From NCBI RefSeq assembly GCF_042477335.2, contig NC_091250.1:127507384-127571383 (forward strand): a stretch of 64,000 nt of DNA, given 5' to 3'. Source of the stretch: Ovis canadensis (lineage: Eukaryota; Chordata; Mammalia; Artiodactyla; Bovidae). The notes beneath the pieces are model-generated. The model was not told where the DNA came from and ran no database searches. It saw nothing but the letters and a program-made list of their open reading frames with translations. Position numbers and translations under genes: made by a program. This document shows positions 42,013 to 53,959 of this stretch, piece after piece (positions within the stretch are counted from its first letter, which is position 1; every line of letters begins with the position of its first letter).

Positions 42013-43303
42013 TTCAGTTCAGTTCAGTTCAGTCGCTCAGTCGTGTCCAACTTTGCGACCCCATCAATCGAAGCACGCCAGGCCTCCCTGTCCATCACCA
42101 ACTCCTGGAGTTCACTCAAACTCATGTCCGTCGAGTCAGTGATGCCATCCAGCCATCTCATCTTCTGTCGTCCCCTTCTCTTCCTGCCTTCAGTCTTTCC
42201 CAGAATCAAAGTCTTTGCCAATGAGTCAACTCTTCGCATGAGGTGGCAAAGTACTGGACTTTTCAGCTTCAGCATCATTCCTTCCAAAGAAATCCCAGGG
42301 GCTGATCTCCTTCAGAATGGACTGGTTGGATCTCCTTGCAGTCCAAGGGACTCTCAAGCATCTTCTCCAACACCACAGTTCAAAACCATCAATTCTTTGG
42401 CGCTCAGCCTTCTTCACAGTTCAATTCTCACATCCATACATGACCACTGGAAAAACCATAGCCTTGACTAGACAGACCTTTGTTGGCAAAGGAATGTCTC
42501 TGCTTTTCAATATGCTATCTAGGTTGGTCATAACTCTTCTTCCAGGGAGTAAGCGTCTTTTAATTTCACGGCTGCAGTCACCATCTGCAGTGATTTTGGA
42601 GCCAAAAAAAAAAAAAATAAATAAAGTCTGACACTGTTTCCACTGTTTCCCCATCTACTTCCCATGAAGTGATGGGACCGGATGCCATGATCTTCGTTTT
42701 CTGAATGTTGAGATTTAAGCCAACTGTTTCACTCTCCACTTTCACTTTCATCAAGAGGCTTTTGAGTTCCTCTTCACTTTCTGCCATAAGGGTGGTGTCA
42801 TCTGCATATCTGAGGTTATTGATATTTCTCCTGGCAATCTTGATTCCAGCTTGTGTTTCTTCCAGTCCAGCGTTTCTCATGATGTACTCTGCATAGAAGT
42901 TAAATAAGCAGGGTGACAATATACAGCCTTGTCATACTCCTTTTCCTATTTGGAGCCAGTCTGTTGTTCCATCTCCAGTTCTAACTGTTGCTTCCTGACC
43001 TGCATATAGGTTTCTCAAGAGGCAGGTCAGGTGGTCTGGTATTCCCATCTCTCTCAGAATTTTTCACAGTTTATTGTGATTCACACAGTCAAAGGCTTTG
43101 GCATAGTCAATAAAGCAGAAATAGATGTTTTTTCTGGAACTCTCTTGCTTTTTCCATGATCCAGCAGATGTTGGCAATTTGATATCTGGTTCCCCTGCCT
43201 TTTCTAAAAGCAGCTTGAACATCAGGAAGTTCACGGTTCACGTATTGCTGAAGCCTTGCTTGGAGAATTTTGAGCATTACTTTACTAGCATGTGAGATGA
43301 GTG
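42013..43303 (-). mobile_element. BovB LINE, 1.3 kb
   Basis: Antisense copy from the (ttcag)n start to the reverse-transcriptase region (tagcatgtgagatgagtg). It covers the YADD region ([17 protein letters not shown] on the minus strand). An A13-type expansion at about 42604-42623 breaks the frame. No clear target duplication. Confidence 0.93.
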
Positions 43304-43329
43304 TCATATGTACAGCAGTTTACTAATAT

Positions 43330-43432
43330 AATTTCCAATCTCCTAATTTATCTGTCCTGCTTTCCTCCCCCACCCCCAACCCCCGTAACCATAAGTTTGT
43401 TTTCTACATCTCTGATTTTTTTTTTTTTAGGA
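43330..43432 (-). mobile_element. L1 3' fragment
   Basis: taaccataagtttgttttct with a preceding C-rich stretch matches antisense L1, ending in an oligo-T. Confidence 0.6.
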
Positions 43433-43753
43433 CTTCACAAATACTATTTTCTACTCAGAAGGAAAAAAGCAGTGCTTCAGAGGGAAGGTCATGTTGTTCC
43501 AGGAAAGGGAGGAGTGTTGAGTAGACTAAAAACTACACAGACATGATGCTCCTCATTTCCATTGTCATATTGCTCTTGTGTCCTTGCTTCTCTCTTCTCA
43601 TCACAACACAGAAAATCTAGAACTTTTCATTTTTCACACATCATCCCGGTTCATCTCTTACGAGAGCTCACGGCAGTGGGGAAGTGTGGCTTGTGCAAGA
43701 CCAGAAGGTGAATTGCTGCCAGTTTATAAATGTGCTAAAAAGCTTCAGTTTGT
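43433..43753. other. Low-copy DNA
   Basis: Nothing recognised. It ends with the target duplication of the next SINE. Confidence 0.4.
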
Positions 43754-43763
43754 CCTTAGAGAA

Positions 43764-44004
43764 AGTGAAAGTGTTAATCACTCAGTCGTGTCTGACTCTT
43801 TGTGATCCCACAGAAGGTAGCCCACCAGACTCCTTTGTCCATGGGACTGTAGTCCACCAGGCTCCCCTGTCCATGGAATTCTCCAGGCAAGAATACTGGA
43901 GAGGGTTGCCATTTCCTTCTCCAGGGAATGATCCCGACCCAGGGATTGAACCTGATTCTCCTGCATTGCCGGCAGATTCTTTACCATCTGAGCCACTCAG
44001 AAAG
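43764..44004 (-). repeat. Bov-tA SINE with internal duplication
   Basis: An antisense copy is flanked by ccttagagaa (43754-43763 and 44005-44014, exact). The body has two versions of the ccaccagRctcc...tgtccatgg segment, at about 43817-43846 and 43847-43877, making it about 30 bp longer than usual. Confidence 0.93.
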
Positions 44005-44064
44005 CCTTAGAGAAGTGGGGAACTCTTAAAGGTTAAAAAACTCAGACAAGGGAGATGGATGATT

Positions 44065-45046
44065 AGATCTGTGCTCCAGTAATTAATTCATCCAACAAAT
44101 ATTGTGTGTCTATAACTTTCAGACACTACGTGCTATGATTACTTCAGGGAGCAGATGAAAATCCTTGCCTTCTTGGAGTGCCCTTCAAGTAGGTGGGGGA
44201 GATAAACAATAAGCAGCTTTTATAAAGAAGTAAACAGTAATTTAGAAGGTGATAAATGCATTAAGAAAAATATATAGCAAGATTTCCTTTGTGATACAAT
44301 GGGTAAGAATCCACTTGCCAATGCAGGAGTTAAGGGTTCAATCCCCAGTCCAGGAAGATCGCACGTGCCACTGAGCAACTAAACCTGTGTGTCACCACTA
44401 TCAAGCCTGTGCTCTGGAACCCGGGAGCCACAGCTACCAAGCCCACCAGCTGCAACTACTGAAGCCCGAGTGCTCTAGAGCCGGGCTCCTCAACAAGAGA
44501 ACCCACTGTGATGAGAAGCCGGAGGCCCCCAACTAGAGAGTAGCCCCCACTCTTGGCAACCGAAAAAGACTGCAGGCAGCAACAAGGGCCCAGGGCAACC
44601 AAAACTAAAGAGATAACTATTTTTAGAGAGCAAAGCAAAATATAGCAGAGAAAAGTGTTAGAAAGAGTTGGGCTGAAGGCTGTCGTTTTGTATAAGGAAG
44701 TCTGGAAAAGCCTCCTTCAGAAAATACTATTTGAATAAAGCTTTAAAGGAGTAGAGGGTTTAAACCAAGCTGATCTCTGTGGAAAAGAACATTTCAGGTA
44801 GGAGCAGCAGAAACAAAGGCCTTGGCAGGGCTCGGGGCTGGGGGTGGGTGGGAAGTGGGGAGCAGTGTCTGAGTTATTCCAGGAAACACAGGAATAGGAA
44901 TGCAGGAAACAGGGAGGCCAGGATGGTGGGGTCAGTGCGATGGAAGGACAGAGGCCAAATCAGGGTGGATGTTGCAGGCCATTTTGCAGGCTTTTCTCTG
45001 AATGCAGTGAAAAGCAATTGGATGCCCACGGGAAAGATTCTTCTGG
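44065..45046 (+). repeat. Ancient mammalian repeat, split by a CHR SINE
   Basis: Strings such as attcatccaacaaatattgt, ggggagataaacaataagc and, after the SINE, caaaggccttggcaggg and gtgaaaagcaattgg follow the order of an old dispersed element I recognise but cannot name. Two short 120-codon frames within it have no motif. Confidence 0.4.
44279..44635 (+). repeat. CHR-2-type SINE
   Basis: Long-form copy (gatttcctttgtgatacaat head, ctgcaactactgaagcccg, tgtgatgagaagccgg). Imperfect target duplication aaaatatatagc (about 44267-44278) and caaaatatagc (44636-44646). Confidence 0.85.
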
Positions 45047-45200
45047 CCACAACATACTGGTGCACCAAAATACTGGTTGAGGATGTGTCGGGAGCCAGCG
45101 TGAGGAATTCCACCCGTGACAAGGTCATGCGGCAAGAGCTCTGATGGCAAGGCTAATCAGACCCACAACATATTGATGCACCAAAATACTGGTTGAGGAT
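45047..45200. repeat. 38-bp direct duplication around an LTR-head fragment
   Basis: Copies at 45047-45084 and 45163-45200 (both starting ccacaacata and ending ctggttgaggat) differ at two positions. Between them, 45085-45162 starts gtgtcgggagccagcgtgag, which I recognise as the first bases of a ruminant ERVK LTR. The body of such an LTR lies 530 bp to the right. Confidence 0.75.
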
Positions 45201-45324
45201 ATAGATCAAATATCCATCACTAAGAAGGTGAAGTGCTATCCTGGTTTCATCCGGCAATGGATTACTCTCCACCTCTAAGTCTTTGAAACAATGTTGTATC
45301 TGAAATACATGACACTCGATTCAC

Positions 45325-45400
45325 ACTGTCGTATGGCAGAAACCAACACAATATTGTACAGCAGTTATCTTTCAATTTAAAAATGAAATAAAACACACCA
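45325..45400 (+). mobile_element. L1 3' tail
   Basis: cagaaaccaacacaatattg and gcagttatctttcaatttaa match a sense L1 3' end with an A-rich tail. Confidence 0.6.
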
Positions 45401-45692
45401 CTCTGTACTCTTCTTCTAAAATATCAGATTACATGTGTTGGTGCTTTCACCAAATCTGTATCTGTCTCTGGGGTTCAAATAAGTCTGGGCTGATGCCATG
45501 GGTCTTTTGGAAATTCACTGTGGGATTATCAGATAACAAAGGAATTCTGGAGAAGAATTAGCAAATCATCATTCTATCCGTAGTGAAGACTGTGTGTGTG
45601 TGTATGTGTTTGTGTGTCTGGACATCAAGCATCCTAGCTGATCCATGACAGTGCCGATTGGTGTCCTTTGTCCTGATGTCATTATTTAACAG

Positions 45693-46545
45693 CCCCCCTC
45701 TCTGCTGGGGGGGCCTTAAAGAGACAAGGCATATGAGACAGAGAGCCACGAGTAGCATCGTGGGGGGACCCAGCCACCAAAGAGTGACCCAGCTAGGGTA
45801 TTGAGAGGGTAACAGGCAGGAAGGCCAGGGGTCTCCAAACGGAGGAACAGGCTGCAAGTGTCAGACATTTTTTTCATTACTTCTTAAGCGGAAGGAGGAG
45901 ACAAACTACAAGTGTCAGATTTTTTTCCTTCTCTATACGAAATTAAAAGGAGGTTTTCCTAAAATTCTGTGTTGCCATGATGACACCTGATTTCACTTGA
46001 ACTTAACTTTTCCCAAATCTTGAGCTAACCAATGTGTTTTTCTTATGGAAATGTTTTTCTTAAGCTGTGTTAATGAAACTAAGTATTTCTTTTGGACTTT
46101 GCCTTTCTTTGAAATGGTTCCACCTAAGACTAACTTTTTTCATTTTTCAAATCTTGGGCTGATAATACCTCAACAAACCAGTATTCATATCAATTGTTTT
46201 ATGTCTGGGGGATGACATACCTCGTGCCATCCTATCTCAAAAATGCATGCTGTGGGAGAGGGGCCTGGTGAAACTCCCTCAGCCTTGAGGTGTCTCTCTT
46301 ATCTGATTAATAGCCTTCTAACAGACATAAGTTCATTTGTAAACTAGCAAGGGGCGGGGGGCACTCTTTCTACTCCTTTCTGATGTCTATGTCAGAAACT
46401 TTGCCTATCTCTTTTTTACTTTAATAAAACTTTATTACACAAAAGCGCTGAGTGGACAAGCCCCGTCACTGGCCCCGGATTGAACTCCTCTCCTCCAGTG
46501 GTCAAGAATCCCGGCATCTTTCACGGCTTAGCAACAACCTTCCAG
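45693..46545 (+). mobile_element. ERVK-type LTR body and 3' end
   Basis: ccttaaagagacaaggcata, ctccaaacggaggaacagg, AATAAA at 46423-46428, then a U5 with ggccccggattgaactcc ending near gcaacaacctt. The order agrees with a ruminant class II LTR on the plus strand. Its first ~80 bp appear separately at 45085-45162. A (tg)n stretch lies just upstream at 45591-45620. Confidence 0.6.
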
Positions 46546-46599
46546 TATCAAGGCAGGTTTTCAGTGAGAGTGGCTGTCAAAAGCAGTAAAAGCCTGCAC

Positions 46600-47258
46600 A
46601 TATGTTTTTGATTTGTGGTTTTCTCCAGGTGTGTGTCCAGTGGTGGGATTGCTGTGGCATACAGTGGTTCCACTTTTAGTTTTTAAGGCCCCTCCATACT
46701 GTTCTCCATGGTGGCTATATCTATATACATTCTTACCATCAGTACAAGAGGGCTCCCTTTTCTCCACAACCTCTCCAGCATTTATTGTTTATAGTTTTTC
46801 GAATTTTGTAGTTTTTTTCACATCATTCTGACTGATGTGAAGTGATACCTCATTGTAGTTTTGATCCACCTTTTCTCCAACAATTTGTGATGCTGAGCAT
46901 CTATTCATGTGCCTCTTGGCCTTAAGTCAAAAAGAGAAAAACAAATATATATTAACGCGTATATGTGGAACCTATAAAAATGGTACAGATGAACCCAATT
47001 GCAGGTCAGGGACAGAGACACAGATGCCAAGATAGGACGTGTGGACACGGCAGCGGGGGGGGGGGGGGGGATGAATTGGGAAGTCGGGGTTTATATGCAC
47101 TACCACGGGTAAGGCAGACAGGTAGCGGAAACCTGCTGTATAGCACCAGGATCTGTGCTCTGATGACCTGAAGGGTGGGATGGGGGGTGGGTGTGAGAGA
47201 GGTCCAAGAGGGAGGGATATATATACACACATAGCTGATCCACTTTGTCATTCAGCAG
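46600..47258 (+). mobile_element. L1 with 5' inversion and deletion
   Basis: 46600-46922 is antisense ORF2 C-terminal sequence (ctccacaacctctccagc). 46923-47258 is sense 3'UTR (gaaaaacaaatatatattaa, ccaagagggagggatatata). In L1 order the inverted block comes first and about 200 bp between the blocks is missing, as in twin priming. A G16 run lies at 47055-47070. Confidence 0.75.
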
Positions 47259-47259
47259 A

Positions 47260-47685
47260 AACTGTTGCTGGCCAAAATCTTGGCTTTCTCTGCCCACCGA
47301 AGCTGAGTAAAAAAATTCAGAGACCGAGTTTGGAGGAAAGAGAAAGGTGACTTTAATTCTTAGCCAGTGGAGAGGGGCAGACAGTAGGTTCATGCCTCAA
47401 GAACTGTGCCCACCCTGCATGAGCAGTCTAGGGGCTTATATAAGATGAGGGCTCACAGCCAGTGATGAGGAACAAATATGTCAGGATCTTTATTTCTTCC
47501 TCTTGCCTTGTTTCAAAGGCTGTTGTCTGTAACCCCCAGTAAATGAGTCTGGTATTTCGGTGGCTTTGCTGCTTTGCTTCTGATACTAACTACAAGAGGA
47601 AGGGTGTTGTAAGGGTAAACACCAGACAGAGGATGTATTTAGCATAGAGTCAAAGACAAACAAGTGTGAAGTGTAGTTCCTGCAG
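47260..47685 (-). mobile_element. ERV LTR, antisense
   Basis: gaaaggtgactttaattctt, gcccaccctgcatgagcag and a TATA-like ggcttatataagatg fit an LTR on the minus strand. Family not assigned. Confidence 0.5.
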
Positions 47686-47687
47686 AC

Positions 47688-47729
47688 TTCAGTTCAATTC
47701 AGTTCAGTTGCTCAGGTGTCTGACTCTGA
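47688..47729 (-). mobile_element. BovB tail, 42 bp
   Basis: Only the (ttcag)n tail and the first bases (gttgctcaggtgtctgac) are left. Confidence 0.7.
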
Positions 47730-47900
47730 AAAGGAAACTTAGCTATAGACATGCAGATTTAGGAGTAGTTCAAGTTGGGGAAAAAAAAGAAAAACAAAAC
47801 TATAAACTTTCAGGCTTGCTCATTATTTTCTTTATCTTCTCTGTTCTTAGGAAAGGGAAAGAAAACCTCATTCCTCTTTTTTTTTCTTCCTTTTCACTGC

Positions 47901-47957
47901 AACAAAACGAACACAATATTGTAAAGCAGGTATACTTCAATAGATTTTAAAAAAAAA
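47901..47957 (+). mobile_element. L1 3' tail, 57 bp
   Basis: acgaacacaatattgtaaag and tatacttcaatagatttt followed by an A9 run: the extreme 3' end of L1. Confidence 0.65.
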
Positions 47958-48087
47958 TGATGGGACAAATTCAAAGGGTCTTGCAAGCAGAACCAGTCTG
48001 CATCCCTCAGGGTCTTACCAGGACCCAGATAAACACACTCAATTTTGATAATTTGAAGAGGGTTTAACAAAGGACCATTTACAAAGG

Positions 48088-49540
48088 TATTAGGAAGCAT
48101 CGATACAAGCAAAGCTATAGAGGGGATGGAATCCCAGCTGAGCTACTTCAAATCCTAAAAGATGATACTGTGAAAGTGCTGCACTCAGTATGCCAGCAAA
48201 CATGGAAAACTCAGCAGTAGCCACAGGACTGGAAAAGGCCAGTTTTCATTCCAATCCCAAAGAAAGACAATGCCAATGAATGTTCAAACTACTGCATAAT
48301 TACACTAATTTCACATGCTAGGAAAGTAATGCTCAAAATTCTCCAAGATAGGCTTCAAAGTATGTGAACTGAGAACTTCCACATGTTCAGGCCAGATTTA
48401 GAAAAGGCAAAGGAACCAGAGATCAAATTGCCAACATCCATTGGATCGTAGAAAAAGTAAGAGAATTCTAGGAAAAAAACTTCTGTTTCATTGACTATGC
48501 TAAAGCCTTTGACAATGTGCATCACAATAAACTGTGGAAAATTCTTAAAGAGATGGGAATACCACACCACCTTATCTGCCTCCTGTGAAAGCTGTATGCA
48601 GGTCAAGAAGTAACAGAATGGACACGGAACAATGGACTGGTTCCAAATTTGGAAAGGAGTGCATCAAGGCTGTATATTGTCACCCTGATTATTTAACTTA
48701 TATGCAGAGTACATCATGTGAAATGCCAGACTGGATGAAACACAAGCTGGAATCAAGATTGCCGGGAGAAATATCAATATCCTCAGATATGCAGATGACA
48801 CCACCATTATGGCAGAAAGTGAAGAAGAACTATAGAGTCTCTTGATGAAAGTGAAAGAGGAGAGGGAAAAAGATGGCTTAAAAGTTAACATTGAAGAAAT
48901 GAAGATCATGGCATCCAGTCCCATCATTTCATGGCAAATAGATGAGGAAACAGTGGAAACTGTGAGAGACTTTACTTTCTTGGATTCCAAAATCACTGCA
49001 GATGGTGACTGCAAACTATGAAATTAAAAGACGCTTGCTCCTTGGAAGAAAAGCTATGACCAACATAGACACATATTAAAAAGCAGAGACATTCCTTTGC
49101 CAACCAAGGTCCATCTAGTCAAAGCTACGGTTTTTCCAGTAGTCATGTATGGATGTGAGAGTTGGACTGCAAAGAAAGGTGAGCACCGAAGAACTGATGC
49201 TTTTGAACTGTGGAGTTGGAGAAGACTCTTGAAAGTCCCTTGGACTGCAAGGAGGTGAACCCAGTCAGTCATAAAGGAAATCCATCCTGAATATTCATTG
49301 GAATATATTCATTGGAAGTTCCAATATTTGGCCAGTTGATGCAAAGAGCTGACTCATTTGAGAAGACCCTGATTACGGGAGAGATTGCAGGCAGGAGGAG
49401 AAGATGACAGAGGATGAGATGGTTGGATGACATCACTGACTCAATGGACATGAGTTTGAGCAAGCTCTGGGAGTTGGTGATGGACAGGGAAACCTGGTGT
49501 GCTGTAGTCCAAAGAGTTGGACACGACTGAATGAATGAAC
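48088..49540 (+). mobile_element. BovB LINE, 1.45 kb, old
   Basis: Sense copy from the start of the reverse transcriptase (aggaagcatcgatacaagca) to a degenerate tail (gactgaatgaatgaac). The YADD region is recognisable ([17 protein letters not shown]) but many stops and indels break the frame. It is clearly more diverged than the copies at 35-40 kb. Confidence 0.92.
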
Positions 49541-49696
49541 AACAAAGAAACATTGACTGGAGGGACCCGTGGACGAAATGACTGCAAGAATCTTGAAGGA
49601 AAGAGTCCCATAGAGAGGTCAGCAGCGAGCTTCTGTCAATGAATCCAGCAGGTGAGACGCCGCCTGTAAGGAGGGAGCCAGCTAGGGCAGGCTGCA

Positions 49697-50048
49697 GTCT
49701 GAATGCTTGTGTGACCCCCAGTTCATATGTTGAAATCCTAACCCCCAAAGATGGCGGTATTAGGAGGTGGGGCTGGTGGGAGGTGCTTACACCATGAGGG
49801 TGGAGCCTGATGAATAGGCTCAGTGCCTTATGAAAGAGATCCCGGAGGTCTCTCACCCCTTCTGCCCTGGGAGACACAGGGAGAAGGTGCCCTCTGCGGA
49901 CCAGGAAGAGGGACACCACTGGAACAGGGACACACTGGTGCCTTCATCTTGGGCTTCCCAGCCTCCAGAATTGTGAGAAAGAAATTTTTGTTGTTTAGAA
50001 GCTACCTGATCTTTGTATTTTGTTATAGGAGCCAAATGGGCTGAGACA
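49697..50048 (+). mobile_element. MaLR (MLT1/MST-type) LTR
   Basis: Sense LTR with gttcatatgttgaaatccta, gtattaggaggtggggc, cctccagaattgtgagaaag and the end ggctgagaca. Solo and ancient. Confidence 0.8.
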
Positions 50049-50740
50049 GGAAATGCATAGCTTTCTCCTTCCTCCCTCTGGGAGAAGATGGGGACAGAGA
50101 GTCAAATGGAGGCAAATGGAAAATCTGGGGACCAGACTGGGGACGTCCAGTCCTCAGTCCCTTTAGTATGTGTCGCTGATGCGAACTGAGCAGGAAAGGC
50201 AAGTCTGGACAGAAGCCACAGACTGTGGCAGCCTTTATGACCAGAGATGAAGTACTCCCCGTGAGGACTCACAGAGAGGGTGAGGTGGAGACGCTTGGAA
50301 AACAGCTGATATCGTGCAGAACGCATGGAGGCTTCCAAAGGCACTGAGATAGAGACTGCTGGGGTTATGGTGACCCCACTGTGAACTCTGGCATCAGGGG
50401 ACCCAGGGAGACGAGCATGTGTAGCTTGGAAAGATTTCTGAATTCCCAGATAGTCTTAGTCACGCACACATCTACCGGGGCTGCTGCCTGAGAGCACTGC
50501 GGTCCGCTGGCTCTGTTCTCAGGGTTCGGGGGTCAGCGCAGAGGGGCCAGCGCCGGGAGGAAGGGTGTCGTCATCCACTCTGTGTGGTTTTGAGTCATAT
50601 GAAGAAACAAACAAAGGGTGCAGCTGCATACACACTTAACTTTGTTCATTTCTCATCTGGAGGCTGATTTGATAAGCACGCCTGATAAGATGAGAAACAC
50701 ATGCCATCCTAAGTGGCCATTTTCCTAGTACATTGCAAGT
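50049..50740. other. Low-copy DNA
   Basis: Nothing recognised over about 690 bp. Confidence 0.45.
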
Positions 50741-51245
50741 TGTTTTAGAATGTATTTGGTGATTATTATGTTATTTCTGAAAAGGCAGTACATACACATG
50801 GTTTAAAAATAAAAACGACATACAAAGCCTCACTCCCACCCTTGTCATCTGTTTTGTTCCCTCCCTTTCAGTTTGATAACCATTTGCTCCTTTGTAAAAA
50901 TACAGGCACATAGGGAGAAATATTATCGCTCCCTACCTTTTCTTATACAAAAGGAAGTGTTCAATACACAATACTCTATATCTTACTTTTTTCTGTTTCC
51001 TAACATATCCTAGGGATAACTTTGTATCAACACATGGAGTGATTCCTCACTATTTTTTAAAAACAGATATTAATACATAATATTCCACGGGAGAGGTATT
51101 TTAATTTATTTAACCTATTCCCTGTTGGGAATATCACTCGGCTTGTTGGTATTTTCAGTAAGTAATCTAGTATACTCATCATTTCTTATGCGAGCAGGGA
51201 TATTTGCAAAACAAATTCCTAGAAATGGAGTCAATGGAGTCAAAC
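50741..51245 (-). mobile_element. Ancient L1M 3' region, antisense
   Basis: The order of catatcctagggataacttt, ttaatttatttaacctattc and gcaaaacaaattcctagaaa matches an old antisense L1 3' part. Highly diverged. Confidence 0.5.
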
Positions 51246-51481
51246 ACCCTACCCTTCTACTTCCAAAGAAACAATCCTCTTGATTATTTAAAAGACTCCA
51301 GCTTTTAATTCCAATGGTCTAAAAGTTTCAGGGACAGAGGTAATGCAATCCAAGAGCCGAGAATTCATCCACCAGGCAAGTATTGTGTTGTTGATTGATA
51401 GATGCTCTAGCATTCCAAAGACAGTCTGAAAAATTTTTCATTCCTAGCAACAGCAGCATATGCTTCAAAATTACATGGAAA

Positions 51482-51690
51482 AATTCCCTGGTGGCTCAGA
51501 GGTTAAAGCGTCTGCCTCCAATGTGGGAGACCCAGGTTCCAGTCCCTGGGTCGGGCAGATCCCCTGGAGAAGGAAATGGCAATCCACTCCAGTATTCTTG
51601 CCTGGAGAATCCCATGGACGGAGAAGCCTAGTACGTTACAGTCCACGGGGTCACAAAAAGTCGGACACGACTGAGTGACTTCACCTCACC
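51482..51690 (+). repeat. Bov-tA SINE
   Basis: Near-consensus sense copy. The tRNA-like part reads gaggttaaagcgtctgcct. Confidence 0.93.
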
Positions 51691-51699
51691 TCATTGCAA

Positions 51700-52055
51700 G
51701 TAACCATGGACTTTGAAAAAAAAAAAGTAAAACAAAACACAACAAAAAAACTACCACACCATTAACAATAACAACCAAATGTGAAAAAAAATCACTTTCC
51801 AATGTTTCTGTTAACACACAGCAAGGTGGATTTGTAACCAAGCAGAGCCCTGTGTATGGGCTCTTCCTAGGACAGAGAACCCCCATGTCCTTGATGTCCT
51901 CTGCCTGCCTCTTGTTTGTAGAAAACCTTTAGCTTCCTAGGCTTTCCCCAAGTCCCAAAGAATAAGTTTAATCAGAGAAGTGAGAAAATGTGGAAACAGG
52001 AAAACACTCAGGCAAGACCAAAAAAAAAAAAAATTATTTAGCCATTAAACAAAGG
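51700..52055. other. A-rich low-copy DNA
   Basis: Several A-runs (51716-51727, 52020-52033) without a recognisable element. Confidence 0.4.
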
Positions 52056-52059
52056 ATCT

Positions 52060-52475
52060 TTAGTTCCTCCTCAAGGACTATAAATAATATTCTCAGCCAC
52101 ATCCTTTGAGCTGTTTTGCAGATACTAAAACCCTCACCAGGTAGAAAAAGTTAACTCTATGCTACCTGGATGCATATAGACCCCAGACTGGAACCAGAAG
52201 TTTGATGATATTGACTCCCAATGACCTCACCATTAAGAAGTCAGAAGAATGTCCTTGAGCTGATCATACACCCTATAACTCTCTCCCTCACCCTGTCCTT
52301 AAAAACCTTTCCCTGAAAGCCATGGAGGAGTTTGGGTCTTTTGAACATTATCCACCCAGTTTCCTTGTTTGTTGCTGACAATAAATGCTGTACTTTCCTT
52401 CACCACTGGTGTCAATAGACTTGGTTTTACTGTGCAAAGATGAATGGACCCAAGTTTGGCTTGTAACAAATGGAG
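52060..52475 (+). mobile_element. Class I ERV LTR
   Basis: A TATA-like ccttaaaaacc near 52300, AATAAA at 52380-52385, and a U5 with gtactttccttcaccactgg and ggacccaagtttggc. The same U5 in antisense occurs at 13560-13680 and 54920-55010. Confidence 0.6.
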
Positions 52476-52477
52476 GG

Positions 52478-53365
52478 AAGTTTTTCTCATCAAGGAAAAA
52501 CACAAGAAAACCTGACCATTTAAATGGTGTGAAGATAGACGGTGCAGTAAAACTTAACCATTAAAAACCTTCAGGAGAAAAGTGGGTTTAGCTCCATGAA
52601 ACTCCCATCTACCCGAAAACTTCCCTTACAGATCTCCAACATTTGTCTCAGCCATTTTTGTTTGTGGTTAAAGATTTGTACCATAAGGCAGGGCTCAGGT
52701 TGGGATGTATTCAAAGAAATATATTGAATCTATATTCTGCAGTACAAGCCACACCCAGGAAGTACACTCAACCATGCTCTGCAGCTAAGTGGAAATGTCT
52801 CGAGAATGTGGTGGCTAGGTTAAGAAAGACTGAAAAACATTTTGACTTAGAATTCATTATGCACCTCCTGGCCTTGTGAAGATGGTGTCCTGAATGGAAG
52901 GGGAATCTTTTCCAGTTGCGTCAGGCCATCACCATAAACTTGGGTTATTGTAGCATTCTGCAGGTGCTTTGCGCTGTTATTCCTGCTGGTGACCTTGGAG
53001 GGTGAGCTTTAGAGTGACTTTCACAATGTTTTTGTGTGATGTAGAATTATGCTGTGGCTAACCAGGTCTCTTTCCACAATTGTCAGTCTTCAGAGTGCTT
53101 TTCTGTGCCCAAGACCAGACACCAGTTCTGCTATGTGTCTATCTTGTGACCTTAGCGGCAAGATGGAGTGTCTCCTGTCTGTCAGAGGACAAAGCACATA
53201 GCTCCAGGACTGCTGTTAATAGTGGTCCTCCTGATAAAGAAAACACCACACCTTCTCTTCACCAGCCCTTCCTGTTAACATTACAGAGAATTACTTTTAT
53301 TTATGGGAAATTCATTACAGAGTACATGTTTAATTTAAAAAATCTAACAAAACTCTCTCTTTTTT
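52478..53365. other. Low-copy DNA
   Basis: It might include ERV-internal sequence next to the LTR, but no gag, pol or env motif is seen in any frame. Confidence 0.4.
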
Positions 53366-53371
53366 TTTGTT

Positions 53372-53955
53372 TTGGCTATACAGTAGGTCCTTGTTGGTTA
53401 TCCATTTAAAGTATAGCAGTGTGTACATGTCTATCCGAAACTTCCTAACTATCCCTTCCCCCCATCGTTTCCCCTGGCAACCGTAAATTCATTCTCTGAG
53501 TCGGTGAGTCTCTTTCTATTTTGTAAATTAGTTCATTTGTATCATATCTCTCTAGAGTCTGCATATAAGGGCTGTAATACAATATTTCTCCTTCTCTGTC
53601 TGACTGACTTCACTCGGTATGGCACTCTCTAGGTTCACGCATGTGGCTGCAAAAGATGTTATTTCGTTCTTCTAAATGGTTGAGTCCTATTCCGTTGTGT
53701 ATACGTGCCACACTTCTTTATCCATTTCCCTGCCAACGGACATCTAGGCTGCTTCCATGTCTTGGCTGTTGTAAACAGTGCTGCAATGAACATTGGGGTT
53801 GCCTGTATCCTTTTGAGTCATGTTTTTCTCCAGATATATGCCCGGGAGTGGGACTGCAGGTCATATGTTAGGTCCATTTTTAGTTTTCTAAGGCATCTCC
53901 ACACTGTCCTCCATAGTGGCGGTACCAATTTACATTCCCGCCAACAGCAACAGCA
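53372..53955 (-). mobile_element. L1 3'UTR and ORF2 end, antisense
   Basis: gctatacagtaggtccttgt, agttcatttgtatcatatc, caacggacatctaggctgc and gcaacagcagcgttttgg form a continuous antisense L1 of about 580 bp, 5'-truncated. Confidence 0.85.
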
Positions 53956-53959
53956 GCGT

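Noticed and set aside
44779-45144. 121-codon frame as a small gene
   Set aside because: It lies in an ancient repeat and ends in the LTR-head fragment. No motif is visible.
49269-49919. 216-codon minus-strand frame
   Set aside because: It spans the antisense of a BovB 3' end, a spacer and a MaLR LTR, three unrelated origins, with no domain.
52478-53365. Internal region of a provirus after the LTR at 52060
   Set aside because: No primer-binding site, gag, pol or env motif is seen, and no matching second LTR in the same orientation follows.
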